DNA from: Massilia glaciei
GTDB lineage: Bacteria; Pseudomonadota; Gammaproteobacteria; Burkholderiales; Burkholderiaceae_D
Length of the DNA: 36,755 nucleotides
Assembly (NCBI RefSeq): GCF_003011895.2
Contig: NZ_PXWF02000257.1
Span: forward strand, 1-36,755
Direction: 5' to 3'
Shown: one piece after another, positions 34,258-36,755 of the stretch
Position numbering within the stretch: position 1 is the first letter of the stretch
Layout: every line of letters starts with the position of its first letter
Notes under the pieces: generated by a model
Told to the model about the DNA's origin: nothing
What the model saw: only the letters and a program-made list of their open reading frames with translations
Database searches by the model: none
Position numbers and translations under genes: made by a program

Positions 34258-34288
34258 AAAAAAAAGCAGCCACGGCTGCTTTTTTTTC
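34258..34288 (+). terminator. Rho-independent terminator after rpmE2
   Basis: Eight A, then GCAGC-CACG-GCTGC, then eight or more T: a symmetric, probably bidirectional terminator 16 bases after the rpmE2 stop. Confidence 0.95.
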
Positions 34289-34342
34289 GTTGATACTACG
34301 CCCTGCCCCTGCTACAACGTGCCCCCGCACCGAATCTGATCA

Positions 34343-36073
34343 ATGAAGCCAGTCCGCCTGTCCGCCGCCGCCACCCTCGCCCTGCCCCGCTGGGCGCTGT
34401 TCGCCCTGGGCCTGCTCTACATCCTGCCCGGCCTGATCGGAAGGGCCCCGTGGAAGGACGACGCGGCCAGCTTCGGCATCATGTGGACCATGGCGCAGGG
34501 CAACCTCAACGACTGGCTGTTCCCGAACGTGGCCGGGCTGCCCGCCGCCGGCGAGGGCCCGCTCGCGTTCTGGCTCGGCGCGCTGTGCATCAAGCTGTTC
34601 GGCTGGCTGCTGGGCGACCTGATGGCCGCGCGCGTGTCGACCATCGGCATCTTCGTGCTCGGCGCCATGTCGGTCTGGTACACCGCGTTCCACCTCGGAC
34701 GCCGGCCCGAGGCGCAGCCGCTACGGCTCGCCTTTGGCGGCCAGCCGGAGCCGAACGACTATGGCCGCACCCTGGCCGACACCGCCCTGCTGATCTACCT
34801 CGGCTGCCTCGGCCTGCTGCTGAAAAGCCACGAGACGCTCGCCGTCACCCTGCAGGGCGCGCTGCTGGCCTACTTCCTGTACCGCTCGGTGCGCTACGTG
34901 GAGGCGCCGAGCCTGCGCAACGCCGCCCTGATCGGCCTGTCGCTGGGGGCGCTCACGCTCACGCGCGGCCCGCTCGCGCCGGTCGCGCTGCTGCTGGCAT
35001 TGTTCATGTGCACCCGCTTCCTCGACCTGTGCGGCAAGCGCGTGGCCGGCCATCTGGCCTTCGCGACGCTCGTGTGCGCCGGCATCGCGCTGCTGTGGAT
35101 CGTGCCGGCGGCCGCCTTGCGTCCGTACAACCTGTCGCCCGTCGACGACTGGATGAGCTGGCATGCGGCACACATCGGCCTGCCGACCTGGGTCTCGATC
35201 AAGACCTTCTTCCGGGTCGGCATCTGGTTCTTCTGGCCGGCCTGGCCGTTTGCCGGCTGGGCCATCTACGCCTGGCGCCGCCAGAGCGGCATGCTGCACA
35301 TCGTGTTGCCGCTCAGTTTCGTCGGCGCCCTGACCGTTTTAATCCTGTGCAACCCGGCGCCCGAAAACGGCGACCTGCTCAAACTGCTGCCGCCGCTGGC
35401 CATCATGGCCGCGTTCGGCCTGCCGACCATGAAGCGCGGCGCCATCAACGCGATCGACTGGTTCTCGGTCATGGTGCTGACCATGATCGCGGCGATGGTG
35501 TGGCTGTTCTGGTTCGCCAAGCTGACCGGCTGGCCGCCCAAGCTGGCCGCCAACGTGCTCAAGCTGGTGCCCGGCTTCACGCCGGAGTTCGACATGTTCG
35601 CCTTCCTGGTCGCGGCCGGCGCGACCGTGGGCTGGTTCGCGCTGGTCAACTGGCGCCTGTCGCGCCGGCCGGCGGTGCTGTGGCGCGCCGTGGTGCTGTC
35701 CTCGGGTGGATTGATTTTGCTGTGGGTGCTGTTGATGACGCTGTTCCTGCCTGACCTCAATTACAGCAAGAGCTACGAAATCATGGCGCGGCAACTCGTG
35801 GCCAAGCTGCCCGACCGCACCGCCTGCATCGAAACCAACGCGGGCGCGGCGCAGCGCGCCTCGATCGCCTATTTCGGGAAGCTCCATTTCGCCGGGCTCG
35901 ACGGTGCGCGCTGCGATTTGGTCTTGCTGCAAGACAGCGTCAAGCTGGGCGGCAGCCGCGGGCGGCAAGGCCTCGCAAGCGGCGAGAACTGGGAATTGCT
36001 GTGGGAGGGGCGGCGCCCGGCCGACCGTGATGAACGCTTCCGCTTGTATCGTCGGGCGCCGCCCAGCGAGTGA
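34343..36073 (+). CDS. Membrane glycosyltransferase, GT39/ArnT-like
   Basis: A 576-residue polytopic inner-membrane protein of the PMT/ArnT glycosyltransferase superfamily, which moves a sugar from a polyprenyl-phosphate donor to lipid or protein in the periplasm. The catalytic acidic pair of loop 1 is in PWKDDAASFG (residues 36-45). About eleven further hydrophobic helices follow, then a soluble C-terminal domain of about 100 residues (from LPDLNYSKSYEIMARQL) as in ArnT. No aminoarabinose genes are nearby, so the acceptor is unknown. The ribosome binding site is weak. The gene stands alone after the rpmE2 terminator. Confidence 0.85.
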   Translation: MKPVRLSAAATLALPRWALFALGLLYILPGLIGRAPWKDDAASFGIMWTMAQGNLNDWLFPNVAGLPAAGEGPLAFWLGALCIKLFGWLLGDLMAARVSTIGIFVLGAMSVWYTAFHLGRRPEAQPLRLAFGGQPEPNDYGRTLADTALLIYLGCLGLLLKSHETLAVTLQGALLAYFLYRSVRYVEAPSLRNAALIGLSLGALTLTRGPLAPVALLLALFMCTRFLDLCGKRVAGHLAFATLVCAGIALLWIVPAAALRPYNLSPVDDWMSWHAAHIGLPTWVSIKTFFRVGIWFFWPAWPFAGWAIYAWRRQSGMLHIVLPLSFVGALTVLILCNPAPENGDLLKLLPPLAIMAAFGLPTMKRGAINAIDWFSVMVLTMIAAMVWLFWFAKLTGWPPKLAANVLKLVPGFTPEFDMFAFLVAAGATVGWFALVNWRLSRRPAVLWRAVVLSSGGLILLWVLLMTLFLPDLNYSKSYEIMARQLVAKLPDRTACIETNAGAAQRASIAYFGKLHFAGLDGARCDLVLLQDSVKLGGSRGRQGLASGENWELLWEGRRPADRDERFRLYRRAPPSE

Positions 36074-36207
36074 GCGTTGGCCCAGTCCGGCGCACTGGCG
36101 TGGGCGTTTGAGATTGCTGTCACGCGTCCGATGCGGCGCCGGCCTTACATTGCGCAAGGCTGGGAAAGCCGAGAAAATGCGCGCCAACCATGCCCGTTCC
36201 GAAAAAT

Positions 36208-36236
36208 TTGCCGGATGCGCGCAAATGGGCCATAAT
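36208..36236 (+). promoter_or_regulatory. Promoter of tRNA-Leu
   Basis: TTGCCG (36208-36213) and CATAAT (36231-36236) with exactly 17 bases between them, 12 bases ahead of the tRNA. Confidence 0.78.
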
Positions 36237-36248
36237 GCGGATCGCGTT

Positions 36249-36335
36249 GCCGGGATGGCGGAATAGGTAGACGCACGGGACTCAAAATCCCGCGCTGGAA
36301 ACAGCGTGCCGGTTCGATTCCGGCTCCCGGCACCA
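36249..36335 (+). tRNA. tRNA-Leu (anticodon CAA)
   Basis: An 87-base class II tRNA, including an encoded CCA end. The acceptor arms are GCCGGGA and TCCCGGC. The anticodon stem-loop is CGGGA-CTCAAAA-TCCCG, anticodon CAA, decoding UUG. The long variable arm (CGCTGGAAACAGCG) and the T arm GCCGGTTCGATTCCGGC are normal. Its 3' end is the probable attachment site of the element whose integrase follows 184 bases later. Confidence 0.97.
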
Positions 36336-36353
36336 ATAGAACTGATCAGACCG

Positions 36354-36499
36354 TCTCAAAACATCTCAAAACCCGCCCATCATCCTATGACGGCGGGTTT
36401 TTTTATGGCTCAGCATGTCTCAGCAAAAAGCAGGGTCACTCGCTAAAATACCGTCAGATTTGACGGTATCTCAAAACTGGCTAAAATCGTATACCGTCA
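36354..36499 (+). repeat. Putative integrase arm sites and inverted repeat
   Basis: Between tRNA and integrase the nonamer TCTCAAAAC occurs three times in direct orientation (36354, 36364, 36469). A perfect inverted repeat ATACCGTCA-GATT-TGACGGTAT lies at 36448-36469, and its half site ATACCGTCA recurs at 36491-36499, close to the integrase start. Such spaced repeats are what arm-type integrase or excisionase sites look like. The inverted repeat may also be an operator of the integrase gene. Confidence 0.6.
36368..36404 (+). terminator. Terminator after tRNA-Leu
   Basis: AAAACCCGCC and GGCGGGTTTTTTT around a 14-base loop form a standard intrinsic terminator 33 bases after the tRNA. It is symmetric and could insulate the island from the chromosome. 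Confidence 0.85.
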
Positions 36500-36518
36500 C
36501 GCAGCGCGGAGGTATGCC

Positions 36519-36755
36519 ATGGCACTCACCGATACGTTCGTCAGAAATGCTAAATCAGCAAAACCTGCAGGTGAAAAACACGCGGATGGGGACGGCATGT
36601 ATCTCCTCGTTACGCCTACTGGCAAGTACTGGCGGCTGGACTATCGTTTCCTCGAGAAACGCAAGACACTGGCCCTCGGTGTCTACCCAGCAACATCCCT
36701 AGCCAAGGCACGCGCGCGACGAGCGGAGGCCAGGGTGTTGGCGCCGACCGAATAT
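36519..36755 (+). CDS. P4-type integrase, N-terminal part (runs off the window)
   Basis: The first 79 codons of a tyrosine integrase of the P4/DUF4102 type, which inserts islands and prophages at tRNA 3' ends. The N-terminal arm-binding domain is clear: MALTDTFVRNAKSAKPAGEK, then GMYLLVTPTGKYWRLDYRF, KTLALGVYPATSLAKARAR. A GCGGAGG site lies seven bases before the ATG. The catalytic domain lies beyond the window. Position and type indicate that a genomic island starts at the tRNA-Leu end and extends to the right. Confidence 0.93.
   Translation, partial: MALTDTFVRNAKSAKPAGEKHADGDGMYLLVTPTGKYWRLDYRFLEKRKTLALGVYPATSLAKARARRAEARVLAPTEY

Noticed and set aside
36438-36499. CRISPR-like repeats near the integrase
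   Set aside because: The repeats are only nine bases, irregularly spaced and partly inverted; they fit integrase arm sites, and no cas gene is present.
36415-36702. A 95-codon frame at the right edge
   Set aside because: It is out of frame with the P4 integrase, whose N-terminal domain and ribosome binding site at 36519 are convincing.

Overview
The window looks like the chromosome of a high-GC betaproteobacterium, most probably Oxalobacteraceae of the Massilia/Telluria/Duganella kind. This rests on strongly GC-biased codons, the trxA-rho-rpmE2 order, the complete five-step hut pathway and GGGGTC-type REP palindromes. The genus is an inference; there is no 16S rRNA gene here.

Layout. (1) 1-4470 is accessory DNA: AT-richer small hypothetical genes, a decayed gene, a short tyrosine recombinase with all catalytic residues, and an orphan type VI secretion cassette (hcp, tai4-like immunity, tae4-like amidase) whose genes overlap. 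The cassette lies between two diverged direct copies of a decayed sequence. (2) 4471-8025 is a tightly overlapped operon: a KamA-family radical SAM aminomutase, an MFS transporter and a fumarylacetoacetate-hydrolase-family enzyme. (3) 8375-11971 holds a periplasmic single-Cache protein, a chemoreceptor and a transglutaminase-like/TPR lipoprotein. (4) 12122-17388 holds stand-alone genes: M2 peptidase, GFA-family protein, deoxyinosine glycosylase, DUF962 membrane protein, a 45-residue membrane protein, and an EamA transporter overlapping a GNAT acetyltransferase. (5) 17876-26761 is a histidine utilisation operon on the minus strand, hutU-H-G-F-D-I, ending in a fused osmoprotectant-type ABC binding-protein/permease. 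Its promoter carries a HutC-type operator in the -35/-10 spacer. The repressor gene hutC lies at 30817-31536, separated from the operon by an exported amidohydrolase, a REP-associated transposase with REP palindromes on both sides, and ada. (6) 31887-36073 is conserved core: trxA, rho, rpmE2 and a GT39-type membrane glycosyltransferase. (7) 36249-36335 is tRNA-Leu(CAA), followed by putative integrase arm repeats and the start of a P4-type integrase running off the right edge; a genomic island in the tRNA 3' end evidently begins here.

How it works together. Histidine goes to urocanate (HutH), imidazolonepropionate (HutU), formiminoglutamate (HutI), formylglutamate (HutF) and glutamate plus formate (HutG), with HutC as likely repressor. 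The Tae4/Tai4/Hcp trio would be an antibacterial payload, its immunity protein and a secretion-tube subunit, dependent on a T6SS encoded elsewhere. The KamA-MFS-FAH operon has no pathway I can name. It, the hut-linked ABC fusion without an ATPase, and a candidate small RNA with pyrimidine-rich loops at 17405-17477 are the least explained parts.
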